The notes below the pieces were generated by a model. It was not told the origin of the DNA, did no database searches, and saw only the letters and a list, made by a program, of their open reading frames with translations. Source: Roseomonas sp. KE2513 (GTDB lineage Bacteria; Pseudomonadota; Alphaproteobacteria; Acetobacterales; Acetobacteraceae). Taken from it: DNA of 64,000 bases. The translations under genes were made by a program, and so were the position numbers. This document shows, piece after piece, positions 23,915 through 32,822 of this stretch; position 1 is the stretch's first letter, and every line of letters begins with the position of its first letter. The stretch lies in assembly GCF_016107305.1 (NCBI RefSeq), contig NZ_RCVR01000008.1, forward strand, positions 161,737-225,736, written 5' to 3'.

Positions 23915-24970
23915 CTAGCGCCGCTCCCCTACGTTCTTCCCGATCCATCCCATCAGCCAGTCCGCCAGTTCGATCGAGTTCCGGTCCTGCATCAGCATGT
24001 GGGAATTCCCGGCGATGCCGATCTCCGGCAGCACGACGAGTTCCACCTTGCCGCCGGCGGCATTGGCCGCGCGCGCGAAGTCGCGGCAGGCGGCCAGGCG
24101 CGGCGCCCAGCGCGGCGATTCCTGCACGAAATCCCCCCAGAGGATGAGGATCGGCAGCCCCGCATACGGGGTCATGTCAGAATCCGCGGCCGGGCAGGCG
24201 CCGGGCTCGATCGAGACGATGCCTGCGATCCCCTGCCGGCTGCTCGCTGCTGCCTGGAAAGGAAAGATCCCCGATTGCGAGTGGCTGACCAGCACCGCCC
24301 CGTCCAGCCGCGCCGCGAGCGCCGAGAGCGCGACCACCGTCGGGTGCGGGGATGGGAGGGAGGCGTTCCAGTCCGGCACCGTCTGCCGCCAGAACTCCTC
24401 CTGCGCCTCCAGAGGGAAGAGCATCCCCGGGAAGGTCTCCCCCGCGCGCCGGCCGAAGCGGAAGATCGTCCAGGCATCCTCCCGCCCCGCGCTGAACACC
24501 GTCGGCAGCGTCTCCGGTCCTGCCTGTCCAGTCTTCACCGGGTTAATCGTGGTGGGATGCGCGGCCGAGCGCCCGCGCCAGGGCTGGTCCACCACATAGG
24601 TCGGATAGCCGCGGCGTAGCAGCACCTCGTCCCAGCCCATGCGCCCGTCCGGCGTCGTTTCCCAGGTCTTGCCCGTCAGGCAGCAGCCATGCACCAGCAC
24701 GATCGGGCGCCGCGCGCCCGCATCGGCGGGCACCTGGAAGCGCACATACATCTGGTCGATCGTGATCGTGCCGCTCGGCGCATAGGCCGGGATGGTGGAG
24801 AGCGAGTCGGAACGCAGGGCGCGCCCGCCAACGAAGAAGGAGCCCTGCTGCTGGATCGAGACCGGCCCCTGGAGGGACGCCGGCGGGGGCTGCTGCGCGG
24901 CGGCGGGCAGCGCGGCCAGCGGCGCGGCGAGCAGGGCGGCGAGCCCCGCGACCCTGGATGGGATGGGCAT
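23915..24970 (-). CDS. Secreted alpha/beta-fold hydrolase (esterase-like)
   Basis: 351 residues from the ATG at 24970 with AAGGA upstream. Residues 1-26 are a cleavable signal peptide ending ALPAAAQ. The hydrolase core has the oxyanion segment LVHGCCLTGKTWE (92-104), a nucleophile elbow VSHSQSG around Ser231, and a late aspartate and histidine (LWGDF; GNSHMLM). The substrate is unknown. It is probably periplasmic. It is divergent from nothing obvious and lies downstream of the DMT transporter gene on the same strand, 90 bases away. Confidence 0.8.
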   Translation of the reverse strand: MPIPSRVAGLAALLAAPLAALPAAAQQPPPASLQGPVSIQQQGSFFVGGRALRSDSLSTIPAYAPSGTITIDQMYVRFQVPADAGARRPIVLVHGCCLTGKTWETTPDGRMGWDEVLLRRGYPTYVVDQPWRGRSAAHPTTINPVKTGQAGPETLPTVFSAGREDAWTIFRFGRRAGETFPGMLFPLEAQEEFWRQTVPDWNASLPSPHPTVVALSALAARLDGAVLVSHSQSGIFPFQAAASSRQGIAGIVSIEPGACPAADSDMTPYAGLPILILWGDFVQESPRWAPRLAACRDFARAANAAGGKVELVVLPEIGIAGNSHMLMQDRNSIELADWLMGWIGKNVGERR

Positions 24971-25060
24971 GGACGATCCTTGGCTTCTCGTGGCCGCCCT
25001 CTTGTGGCGGCTCCGAGAGGGTAGGGGCGCCAGCCCCCAACCTGTCAAACCCGCCCCCGC

Positions 25061-25909
25061 TCAGGCCTCGTGCGGCGCGCGCTGCGCCATCACCCCCGCG
25101 AAGGCCACAACCGCCGCCCCCGCCCACACCCAGAGGGAGGGCCAGACGCCCCAGATCGTCACATCCGCCACCACAGCGAAGACGAGCGCCGTGAACTCCA
25201 GCGGTGCCAGCCGGGGCGCGGAGGCGTAGCGGAAGGCCGTCGCCAGCGCGATCGTGGCCCCCCCCGCGAGCAGCCCGTTGGCCGCCAGAGCCACCGCATC
25301 CCCCAGCGGCGGCGGCGTCCATTCCGCCCAGGCCCAGGGCAGCAGCAGCGGAAGTGCCGGCCCCGCGCTCCAGAGGATGAGGCGTCCGAGGCCCGCCTCG
25401 TCCCGCAGGCTGCGGTTCATCACGAGCACCATGGCGTGGCAGAAGCTGCCCACCAGTCCCCAACCATAGGCGACCCAGGAACCACCGGCCGAGAGCCCTG
25501 GCCAGAGCGCCAGCAGCACCCCCATGAACCCCACCCCGCACCAGCCCCAGGCCGAGGCCGGCACCGGCTCCTTCAGCAGCACGCGGAACAGGGCCAGCAG
25601 CATGAAAGGCGCGGTGAAGTAGACGAGATAGCCCTCGGCCAGCGGCAGGTGACGCAGCGACATGAAGAAGCCCATGCCCGATCCCACCATGAAGGCGGCG
25701 CGCAGCAACTGCGCCCCCGGCCGTCGCGTGCGCAGCGAACCCAGCGCGTCGCTCCGCACGGTCGCGACGAGCGCCAGCAGCACGAGCAGCACCGCGTAGC
25801 GCACCGCCAGCACCTGGCTGACATGGTAGCCGCCCGAGAGCAGCTTCGAGTTGGCGTCGAGCACGGCGAAGAGCCCGAGCGCGGCCAGCAGCAGCAATGG
25901 TCCGCGCAA
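25061..25909 (-). CDS. DMT-superfamily (EamA) transporter
   Basis: 282 residues with about ten hydrophobic helices in two EamA repeats, starting LLLLAALGLFAVLDANSKLL. I chose a TTG start at 25909 because GGGGGAAAGG lies 4 bases upstream and the protein then starts right at the first helix. The frame stays open to a GTG at 26017, but that extension is Arg-rich and overlaps the pyrD control region. These carriers export small metabolites; the substrate cannot be told. It is divergent from pyrD. Confidence 0.8.
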   Translation of the reverse strand: MRGPLLLLAALGLFAVLDANSKLLSGGYHVSQVLAVRYAVLLVLLALVATVRSDALGSLRTRRPGAQLLRAAFMVGSGMGFFMSLRHLPLAEGYLVYFTAPFMLLALFRVLLKEPVPASAWGWCGVGFMGVLLALWPGLSAGGSWVAYGWGLVGSFCHAMVLVMNRSLRDEAGLGRLILWSAGPALPLLLPWAWAEWTPPPLGDAVALAANGLLAGGATIALATAFRYASAPRLAPLEFTALVFAVVADVTIWGVWPSLWVWAGAAVVAFAGVMAQRAPHEA

Positions 25910-26028
25910 GCAGCCTTTCCCCCATGCATCCTTCGCGCCGCTTCTCCCGTCCCGCCGCCGCCGCGTCAACGCGGGGCCGCGCGCTCTCCCCTGGCCCTTC
26001 GCGCCGGGCTGCGGCACAAGCGGCGCCG

Positions 26029-27087
26029 ATGCGCCCCGCTCTCGCCTCCGCCCTCATGCCCTTCGTCCGGGGTCTGGACCCCGAAGGCGCGCATGAGCTC
26101 TCGCTGCGCGCCCTCAACTGGGGCCTCGCGGGGCGTGAGCGCCGGCCGGATGACCCGATCCTCGCCGTGCAGGCCCTCGGCCTGAGCTTCAGCAACCCGC
26201 TCGGCCTCGCCGCCGGATTCGACAAGAACGCGGTCGCGGTCCTGCCCCTGATGCGCCTCGGCTTCGGCTTCGTGGAGGCCGGCACCGCCACCTTGCGCCC
26301 CCAGGTGGGAAATCCCCGCCCCCGCGTCTTCCGGCTGGAGGAGGACCGCGCGGTCATCAACCGGCTCGGCTTCAACAACGCGGGCCTGGAGGCCTATGCA
26401 GCCAACCTCGCGGCGCTCCCCCGCCCGCTGCCGGCCGTGCTCGGCGCCAATGTCGGCATCAACAAGGACAGCACGACGCCCGAGCGGGACTACCCCGAGC
26501 TCTACCGCCGCGCGGCACCGCTGGTGGACTACGTCACCGTCAACGTCTCCTCCCCCAACACGCCGGGCCTGCGAGACCTGCAAGGCGAGGCGCGGCTGGC
26601 CGCAATCCTCGATGCCGTGCTCGCCGCCCGCGCGGAGATGCCCCGCCGCCCGCCCGTGCTGGTGAAGATCGCCCCGGACCTGAGCGAGGCCGCGATGGAG
26701 GCGATCGTCGGCACCTGCCTTGACCGCGACATCGCGGGGCTGATCGTCTCCAACACCACGATCGCCCGGCCGGACACGCTGCGCTCCCCGCAGAAGCGCG
26801 AGGCGGGCGGGCTCTCGGGGCGGCCGCTCTTCCAAGCCTCTACCGAACTCCTTCGCCGGGTTCACCGTCTCTCCCGCGGTCGCCTCACCCTTGTCGGCGC
26901 CGGCGGTGTCGAGAACGGCGAGACCGCCTACTCCAAGATCAAGGCCGGAGCTTCCCTCGTGCAGACCTATGCCGGCTTTGCCTATGGCGGCCCCGCCATG
27001 ATCCCCCGCCTGAAGCGGGATCTTGCGACCCTTCTCCGCCGGGACGGCTTCCCGAACCTCGCCGCCGCCGTCGGGAGCGAAGCGTGA
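26029..27087 (+). CDS. pyrD: Dihydroorotate dehydrogenase (quinone), class 2
   Basis: 352 residues. It oxidises dihydroorotate to orotate at the membrane, passing electrons to quinone, in pyrimidine synthesis. Family blocks are evident: PLGLAAGFDKNA, VEAGTATLRPQVGNPRPRVF, INRLGFNNAG, VTVNVSSPNTPGLR (with the class 2 catalytic serine), LVKIAPDLS, IVSNTT and GAGGVENGETAYSKIKAGAS. The short N-terminal helix is the membrane-associating part of class 2. Its stop overlaps the following phosphatase gene (TGATG). Confidence 0.95.
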   Translation: MRPALASALMPFVRGLDPEGAHELSLRALNWGLAGRERRPDDPILAVQALGLSFSNPLGLAAGFDKNAVAVLPLMRLGFGFVEAGTATLRPQVGNPRPRVFRLEEDRAVINRLGFNNAGLEAYAANLAALPRPLPAVLGANVGINKDSTTPERDYPELYRRAAPLVDYVTVNVSSPNTPGLRDLQGEARLAAILDAVLAARAEMPRRPPVLVKIAPDLSEAAMEAIVGTCLDRDIAGLIVSNTTIARPDTLRSPQKREAGGLSGRPLFQASTELLRRVHRLSRGRLTLVGAGGVENGETAYSKIKAGASLVQTYAGFAYGGPAMIPRLKRDLATLLRRDGFPNLAAAVGSEA

Positions 27088-27944
27088 TGAGAATCCTCGA
27101 CGGCGTCTCGGGCCTCGCCGCCCGGTATCGCGGCTTCGTGCTCGACCTATGGGGCGTGGTGCATGACGGCCAGGCGGCCTTCCCCGGCGTGGCCGATGCC
27201 CTCGCCCGGATGAGGGAGGCCGGCGCTCGCGTCGTCTTTCTCTCCAACGCGCCCCGCCGCTCCCACGTGGTGGAGGCCCAGCTCTCTGCCTTCGGCATCG
27301 ATCGCAGCCTCTATCTCGCGGCCATGACGAGCGGGGAGATCACCTGGCGCCTCCTGCGGGACCGCACCCACCCTTTCGTGCGCGACCTCGGTCCCCGCGC
27401 CCTGCATATCGGCGCGCTTCGTGACCACTCGGTGGCCGAGGACCTCGGCATCACCCTTACCGACCGCGCGGACGGGGCCGACTGGCTCCTCAACACCGGC
27501 CCGGATCCCGATCGCGGCGGCGTTTCGGTCGATCCCTACGAACCCACCCTCCGCGCGGCGTTGGGCCGCGGCCTGCCCATGCTCTGCGTGAATCCGGACC
27601 GTGCGGTGGTCGTCGGCGGGCGGCGCATTATCTGCGCCGGCGCCCTGGCCGAGCGCTACGCGGAACTCGGCGGCGCCACGCTGGAGATCGGGAAGCCCGA
27701 CCCCGCCGCCTACGACCCGGTCATGGCCCTGCTGGACCTCCCGCGTGAGGCGGTGCTCGCCATCGGAGACAGCCCCCATACGGATCTCGCCGGCGCCCAG
27801 GCCGCGGGGCTGGATGCGGTCTGGGCCCTCGGCGGCCTCGCGGCGGAGGAAGGACTGGCGGACGCCGCGCCCGAAACCCTCGCGGCGCGGGCGGCGGAGG
27901 AAGGGGTCTCGCCGGTTGCCGCTTTGCGTGGATTGCGCTGGTGA
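27087..27944 (+). CDS. HAD-superfamily class IIA phosphatase (TIGR01459-like)
   Basis: About 285 residues. HAD motif I is FVLDLWGVVHDG, motif II VFLSNAPRR and motif IV AIGDSPHTDLAGA, with the cap between. The Asp-Leu-Trp-Gly-Val-xHxG form is typical of the NagD-like subfamily often encoded near riboflavin or pyrimidine genes in alphaproteobacteria. The substrate is unknown, probably a small sugar- or nucleotide-phosphate. Translation is coupled to pyrD through the TGATG overlap (ATG at 27087; a GTG at 27084 is also in frame). Confidence 0.85.
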   Translation: MRILDGVSGLAARYRGFVLDLWGVVHDGQAAFPGVADALARMREAGARVVFLSNAPRRSHVVEAQLSAFGIDRSLYLAAMTSGEITWRLLRDRTHPFVRDLGPRALHIGALRDHSVAEDLGITLTDRADGADWLLNTGPDPDRGGVSVDPYEPTLRAALGRGLPMLCVNPDRAVVVGGRRIICAGALAERYAELGGATLEIGKPDPAAYDPVMALLDLPREAVLAIGDSPHTDLAGAQAAGLDAVWALGGLAAEEGLADAAPETLAARAAEEGVSPVAALRGLRW

Positions 27945-27954
27945 CTCCGGGGAG

Positions 27955-27974
27955 AGGAAGAAGGAATTCTTCCT
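27955..27974 (+). terminator. Terminator after the pyrD-HAD operon
   Basis: An 8-bp stem (AGGAAGAA / TTCTTCCT) with a GGAA loop lies 10 bases past the stop, followed by TTCCCC. The rest of the gap to 28198 shows nothing else. Confidence 0.5.
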
Positions 27975-28198
27975 TTCCCCGGCCCCCTCACCATCATCTT
28001 TTCTTCAAGTTGGACTCGCTGAACAGCCGGTGCGCCTCGGGCCGCGGACCCGAGGCGATGGCGTGTTCCGCGACAGCCAGATGCGGGACCAGGAGCCTCA
28101 GGCCCTTGGCAGGGTCCGAGGCGCCGTCTCGGACGTGCGGAGAGGGCAGCGTCCTCCCCAGGGGCACTAAAACCAGTCGAACTGGATGAAAAGCTAGC

Positions 28199-28405
28199 CT
28201 ATCGCCGCCCTGGCTCCAGCCGATCCCCCACCCAGTTCCCGGCCCGGTCGAGCGCCGCCCCGGTCCCACGCGCGGCCCCGCCGAGGGCTTCTCCGGTGCG
28301 GTCGGCGGCGCGGTCGAGCGAGCGCCCAGCGCGCTCCGCCGGGCCGGGTTCGGCGCAACCGGCAACCAGGGCGAGGGCGGCGAGAAGGGTAAGGAGGCGG
28401 GGCAT
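28199..28405 (-). CDS. Small lipoprotein with amphipathic repeats
   Basis: 68 residues from the ATG at 28405. It begins MPRLLTLLAALALVAGC, a lipoprotein signal with lipobox LVAGC, so it should be acylated at Cys17. The mature part is short amphipathic repeats (RSLDRAADRTGEALGGAARG, then TGAALDRAGNWVGDRL), which resemble entericidin-like or apolipoprotein-like envelope peptides. Its function is unknown. It is divergent from the Hpt gene. Confidence 0.65.
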   Translation of the reverse strand: MPRLLTLLAALALVAGCAEPGPAERAGRSLDRAADRTGEALGGAARGTGAALDRAGNWVGDRLEPGRR

Positions 28406-28567
28406 CGGGCCTGTTCCGGGGTGGGGAGTGGGGCAAGGATGGCCGGCGTCCGGTCGGAATGCCACTGCCAACCAGCCGAACATCTTCGTGCGAGAGACCG
28501 GCGTCCGGCTTTTTGTTGCGATGCGGTTGCATTGACCAACGGAAGCCGGAGGCGCAAAATCCGTTAC

Positions 28568-28915
28568 GTGAGCGCTATAGACCCAGAGGTGGCCGGGCAG
28601 TTGGCGGAGGAGCTTCCCCGCGACGTGTTCCTGGGGATCATCCGCAGCTTCGAGCAGGATCTCGCCCGGCTGGTCCGCCAGATGGTCGAGGCCGCACACA
28701 CCGATGACGCCGAGGAATACCGCCGCGCCGCCCATAGCCTCGCGGGCGCGGCGGGCTCGATTGGCGCCCGGTCTCTTGAGGCCATGGCGCGCCAGGCGAT
28801 GCGCCGCGACGACCGGACCCCCGCCCAGCAAATGATCCTCGGGATCGGGGCGGAAGCGAAGGCGGCCCTGTCGGAGCTTTCTGTCCTTGCCCGCGGGGCT
28901 TCCGGCGCGGACTGA
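28568..28915 (+). CDS. Stand-alone histidine phosphotransfer (Hpt) protein
   Basis: 115 residues from a GTG at 28568; the frame is open upstream and a GGAAGCCGGAGG stretch lies some 15 bases before, so the start is uncertain. The Hpt four-helix bundle is recognisable by YRRAAHSLAGAAGSIGA, with the phosphorylated His in AAHSLAGAA, followed by ARSLEAMARQAM. Such proteins relay phosphate between the receiver domain of a hybrid kinase and a response regulator. It converges on a hybrid kinase gene that itself ends in a receiver and lacks an Hpt domain, so the two may work together. Confidence 0.75.
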   Translation: MSAIDPEVAGQLAEELPRDVFLGIIRSFEQDLARLVRQMVEAAHTDDAEEYRRAAHSLAGAAGSIGARSLEAMARQAMRRDDRTPAQQMILGIGAEAKAALSELSVLARGASGAD

Positions 28916-28938
28916 ACCGCTCCACAGGAGCCGAGCCG

Positions 28939-31551
28939 CTACTCCGCTGCCGCCCGCACGCCCTGCGCCAGCCCGATCGCGTGGCTGAGCTGGTCCCGCT
29001 GCACCGGCTTGGACAAGTAGTCGTCCATCCCCGCCTCCCGGCACTGACGCTCGAACTCCGCGCCCACGGCGGCGGTCAGACCGACAATGCGGGTCGCGCG
29101 GTTCAGCCCCGCCACCCGGATCGACCGCGTAGCCTCCAGCCCGTCCATCACGGGCATCTGCAGGTCCATGAGGATCACGTCGAAGACCGTCTCGCGGCAG
29201 TGCTGCACCGCCTCGAGGCCGTTGCCCGCCACCGTCACCTCCGCGCCGAACCGCGCCAGCAGGGCGCGCATCAGGAGCTGGTTGGTCGCGTTGTCCTCCA
29301 CCAGGAGGATGCGCAGTCCGGCCTCCTCGGCGGGCTCGGCACCGCCCGGCACGCTCGGGCGCTGGGCGGCCGGGGAGAGGGCCTGCACCACCGCCTCCAG
29401 CAGCCGCCCGGGCAGGGCGGGCTTGAGCAGCATCGTGTCGAACAGCTCCTGCAGCATGCCCTGGGCCGGGATCTGATGCGCCTCCACCCCGAAGGAGAGA
29501 AGGATGAGCGCGGGGTTCCCAAGGAGCTCCGCCTCCGCCCGGACTCGCCGGGCCATTTCGAAGCCACCCATGCCCGGCATCCCCGCATCCACCAGGGCCG
29601 CGTGGAAGGGGGTGCCGCGCCGGGCCGCGAGCCGCAGCATGTGCAGCGCCGCCTCCCCATTCTCGGCCGAAAGGGCGGAGCCACCGGCGGCGTTGAGCTG
29701 CCGCACCATGATCTCGCGGTTGAGCAGCAGGTCGTCCACCACCAGGATGCGGCGCCCGGCGAGCGGCGGCGGCGCGGGCAGCGGCCGGGGCATCTCGCCC
29801 ACCTCGATCCAGAAACGGAAGACGCTGCCGCCGCCCTTCCGCGGCGTCGCCTCGATCCCGCCGCCCATCTGCTCGGCCAGCTTGCGGCAGATCGCGAGGC
29901 CCAGGCCCGTGCCGCCGTATTTACGGCTGATGGAGGCATCGGCCTGGGTGAAGCGCTCGAACAGCATCGGCACCTTGTCGGCATCGACGCCGATGCCGGT
30001 ATCGGCCACGGAGCAGGTCAGCCGCAGCGCCCCCTCTACCCCCTCCACGCGCGCGGCGTGGAGCGAAACCTCGATCCAACCGGCCTCGGTGAACTTGATG
30101 GCATTGCCGACGAGGTTGAACAGGATCTGGCGGAACCGCCCGGGATCCCCCAGCACCTGCCGCGGCAGGTCCGGCGGCAGCGAGGCCACCATCTCCACCC
30201 CCTTCGACAGCGCGCGGTCCGCGAAGAGCTCCACGATGGTGGAGATCTCGCTCTCCAGTGTGAAGGGGATGTGCTCGTGCTCGATCATCCCGGCCTCGAG
30301 CTTCGAGAAGTCGAGGATGTCGTTCAGCACCATCAGCAGGTGCTCGGCGCTGCCCTGGATCGTCTCGGCGTAGCGCCGCTGGATGGTGTCGAGCTGTGAG
30401 TCGAGCAGCAGGCCGGTCATGCCGATCACGCCGTTCATCGGCGTGCGGATCTCGTGGCTCATGGCTGCAAGGAATTCCTCCTTCGCCCGCGTCGCCGCCC
30501 GCGCCTCGCGCTCGCTCTCGGAGAGTGCGTCGCCCTGGGCCTTCAGCGCCGCCGCCTGGCGGGACATGAGCCAGAGGGCGACGAGCATCATGGCGGCGAT
30601 CGCGACCCCACCGCCGATCAGCAGCGCGCCTAACCGCTCCACCCCCTCGAAGGCCGCCGCCTTGCGCCGGGCGGCCTCGATCACGAGCGTGCCCTGGCGG
30701 ATGGTGGAAAAGGAGGCGAAGACCTCCTGCCCGTCCTGATCGAGGCCAGAGAAGGTGCCGCTCTCGCGCCGGGGCAGGAAGTCGCGGAACAGCCAGGCCC
30801 CGTTGTTTGCCTCGCCCACCCCGTCCACCCGCCCGTCCGAACGGGCGAGGAGGACGCCGTTGAGGGAGTGGATGCGGACCGTTACCCCGAAGGCCTCCGC
30901 GTGGCGGCGGCCGACCGAGATGAGATAGTCCGGGTTCAGCAGCGCGACCGTCGCCCCGTTGAAGTCCCCGCGGGCAGTGCGCAACCCTCGTGCGAGGGGG
31001 ATGGACCAGATTCCCGCTGTCTGGATGGCGCGTGCCTGCAGGGAGGCCGAGCCGCCGAGGAAGCGCCCCGCCTCGGGTGAGCCCAGCCGGAGGGCCGGCC
31101 CGCCCATCCGCAGCCCCCGGAACCAGTCGCGGTCGGCGACCGAGGCACCGCGAAGGCTCTCGACCGTCGAGGCGGTGACGATCCCGTTGGCGTCCACGAT
31201 CAGCACGGCACGGAGCTGCGGCACGTCGCGGATACGCCCGGCGAGGGCGCGGGCGGTGGCGGCCGGGTCCGCATCGGTACTGCGCTCGGCCATGTCCAGC
31301 AGGACGAAGTCCACGGTCTGGATGGCGCGGGCGAGCTGGTCGGCCATCGCGGCCGTCACGCCCAGTGTCAGTCGTTCCGCCTCGTGCGCGGCCTCTCGTT
31401 GGCCGCGATCAAAGAGAACAATATAGACAGCGGCAAAACATGCTCCGACCACGAGCACAGTCGCACCGAAGAGACGCCAGGGCCGAGGCGCGGCCGGCTT
31501 TGCCGGTCCGAGCTTCAGAACCCGACGAAGGGAGGAAGGGGCTGTGTTCAT
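28939..31551 (-). CDS. Hybrid sensor histidine kinase with two receiver domains
   Basis: 870 residues from the ATG at 31551. Membrane helices lie at about 27-47 and 306-329, with a dCACHE-like periplasmic sensor of about 255 residues between them. Next come HisKA with the phosphorylated His366 ([12 protein letters not shown]), HATPase (N, G1 and G2 boxes: [25 protein letters not shown]), receiver 1 at 601-710 (Asp655 in LVDAGMPG), and receiver 2 at 747-860 (Asp796 in [12 protein letters not shown], Lys in YLSKPV). The signal sensed is unknown. It has no fused Hpt domain. Confidence 0.9.
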   Translation of the reverse strand: MNTAPSSLRRVLKLGPAKPAAPRPWRLFGATVLVVGACFAAVYIVLFDRGQREAAHEAERLTLGVTAAMADQLARAIQTVDFVLLDMAERSTDADPAATARALAGRIRDVPQLRAVLIVDANGIVTASTVESLRGASVADRDWFRGLRMGGPALRLGSPEAGRFLGGSASLQARAIQTAGIWSIPLARGLRTARGDFNGATVALLNPDYLISVGRRHAEAFGVTVRIHSLNGVLLARSDGRVDGVGEANNGAWLFRDFLPRRESGTFSGLDQDGQEVFASFSTIRQGTLVIEAARRKAAAFEGVERLGALLIGGGVAIAAMMLVALWLMSRQAAALKAQGDALSESEREARAATRAKEEFLAAMSHEIRTPMNGVIGMTGLLLDSQLDTIQRRYAETIQGSAEHLLMVLNDILDFSKLEAGMIEHEHIPFTLESEISTIVELFADRALSKGVEMVASLPPDLPRQVLGDPGRFRQILFNLVGNAIKFTEAGWIEVSLHAARVEGVEGALRLTCSVADTGIGVDADKVPMLFERFTQADASISRKYGGTGLGLAICRKLAEQMGGGIEATPRKGGGSVFRFWIEVGEMPRPLPAPPPLAGRRILVVDDLLLNREIMVRQLNAAGGSALSAENGEAALHMLRLAARRGTPFHAALVDAGMPGMGGFEMARRVRAEAELLGNPALILLSFGVEAHQIPAQGMLQELFDTMLLKPALPGRLLEAVVQALSPAAQRPSVPGGAEPAEEAGLRILLVEDNATNQLLMRALLARFGAEVTVAGNGLEAVQHCRETVFDVILMDLQMPVMDGLEATRSIRVAGLNRATRIVGLTAAVGAEFERQCREAGMDDYLSKPVQRDQLSHAIGLAQGVRAAAE

Positions 31552-31845
31552 CGGTGGCCTGATCGCCATCATCGCAGGGCTCGTCACCATTTGCGAGGGC
31601 AGCGGCACCTTCCAGGGCCTGATACATGTCGCTTTCGCACAGATTATTTTCAATTCGGGAACCTCGAGCGGTCCGGCACCCGGTGCCGGCCGGCTCCCCC
31701 TCATCCAGTCCCGGCGGAAGCTTCACGTCTGCACCATCCCTGACCTGCCCACGGTCTCCTGGCAGAATGCCCGGAACGGGGAACTGGAAAGGCTCGACGC
31801 AGAGATGGCCCGGGCGCCGGCCGCGCGCCTGAAACTCCGCTCGGC

Positions 31846-31879
31846 CATGCCGACCACCGCGTCCGGGGTGGTCGGCATG
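31846..31879. repeat. 13-bp inverted repeat with 8-base loop
   Basis: CATGCCGACCACC and its exact complement flank GCGTCCGG. It could be a terminator, a binding site or a relic of a mobile element. Nothing adjacent explains it. Confidence 0.5.
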
Positions 31880-31910
31880 ACCGAGCGGGGCGGCTGCGCC
31901 GTAGCCATAG

Positions 31911-32042
31911 GCGGCATTGGCATCAGCCCGGCCCGCGCCGCGCGAGGACAATGCCGGGCTGGCGGAGCTGAACGACTTCCTCGCGGCCAGCAAGACCGAT
32001 GGCTCCCTCGCCCGCGCTGCCACCCGCGGGACGGGCTGGTGA
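31911..32042 (+). pseudogene. Possible remnant of a solute-binding protein gene
   Basis: After an in-frame TAG at 31908, 43 codons run to a TGA at 32040-32042. The end reads EDNAGLAELNDFLAASKTDG then SLARAATRGTGW, which resembles the last helices of periplasmic amino-acid-binding proteins. There is no start codon or upstream domain. The call is tentative. Confidence 0.3.
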
Positions 32043-32051
32043 ACTGACCCG

Positions 32052-32741
32052 CTACCCCTCGCCGAGGGATTCGATCCAGCGCCGCTTGCCGCCCTCCGCC
32101 ACATGCGCCTCCCCCAGGGTGCGGGCGAGGAGGATGTCCCCGGCGGCGGCGGCCTCCAGCATGGCCGCGTGCTCGGCGTTGCTCCGCCGCATCCGGTCGG
32201 GATGGGCAAGCGAGCGCTGCCGCACGAGATGGCTCTCCTTGATCAGGAGGTCGTAGAGGCCGGCGGCGCGGCGATGCCCGGCGGCGCGGTGCAGCGCCTC
32301 GTGGAAGAGAAGGTTCTCCGCGTAGTAGCCGGCGGCGTCCCCTGCGCTGGCCATGGCCTCCATCGTTGCCACCTGCGCGCGGAGCTCATCCAGCACGCCC
32401 ACCGCCAGCGCGCCCCTGGCCACCCGCTCCGCGATTCGCGCGAGGATGAAGCCCTGCAGCAGGGCGCGCATGTCGTAGAGTTCCGCCATCTCCGCGGGCT
32501 CCAGCCGGCGCACGCTCATTCCCTGGCCGGCCGGGCCGGCGGAGAGCAGCCCGTCGCGCTCCAGCCCGCGCAGCGCCTCCCGCAACGGCCCGCGCGAGAG
32601 GCCGAGGCGCGCGGCCAACGCCACCTCGTTCAGCCGCGTGCCCGGCGCCAGCTCGCCCGAGAGAATCAGCCGCTCGACCGCCTCCCGTGCGCGCGCCGAC
32701 AGCGATCCCTGGGGGGGAAGGGTGTCCATGGCCCAGGGCAT
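32052..32741 (-). CDS. GntR-family regulator, FadR/FCD subfamily
   Basis: 229 residues from the ATG at 32741 (an ATG at 32729 is equally possible; neither has a clear ribosome site). The N-terminal winged helix (RLNEVALAARLGLSRGPLREALRGLERDGLL) is followed by an all-helical FCD ligand domain (ELYDMRALLQGFI, FHEALHRAAGHRR, SNAEHAAMLEAAAAGD). The FCD domain usually senses carboxylic acids. It is divergent from the CoA-transferase operon, across a 23-bp perfect palindrome, and likely represses that operon and itself. Confidence 0.88.
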   Translation of the reverse strand: MPWAMDTLPPQGSLSARAREAVERLILSGELAPGTRLNEVALAARLGLSRGPLREALRGLERDGLLSAGPAGQGMSVRRLEPAEMAELYDMRALLQGFILARIAERVARGALAVGVLDELRAQVATMEAMASAGDAAGYYAENLLFHEALHRAAGHRRAAGLYDLLIKESHLVRQRSLAHPDRMRRSNAEHAAMLEAAAAGDILLARTLGEAHVAEGGKRRWIESLGEG

Positions 32742-32756
32742 CACGCCGCCGCGCGC

Positions 32757-32779
32757 CCTGTCAACAGGCTGTTGACAGG
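32757..32779. promoter_or_regulatory. 23-bp perfect palindrome, likely GntR operator
   Basis: CCTGTCAACAG, a central G, and CTGTTGACAGG. It lies between the divergent GntR and CoA-transferase genes. Its TGTCAACA-N-type dyad is similar in form to known FadR/FCD operators. Confidence 0.65.
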
Positions 32780-32822
32780 CAGGCGCCGCCACCGCAGCCT
32801 GGGTGCCGACGGAGGAGATGCC

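Larger units (their letters stand above)
31552..32051. other. 500-base gap without an intact gene
   Basis: Short frames on both strands have no family resemblance. The gap contains a 13-bp hairpin at 31846-31879 and, at 31911-32042, what looks like the decayed C-terminal end of a protein gene. Otherwise nothing was recognised. It lies between the hybrid-kinase start and the end of the GntR gene, so it probably also holds the kinase promoter. Confidence 0.5.
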
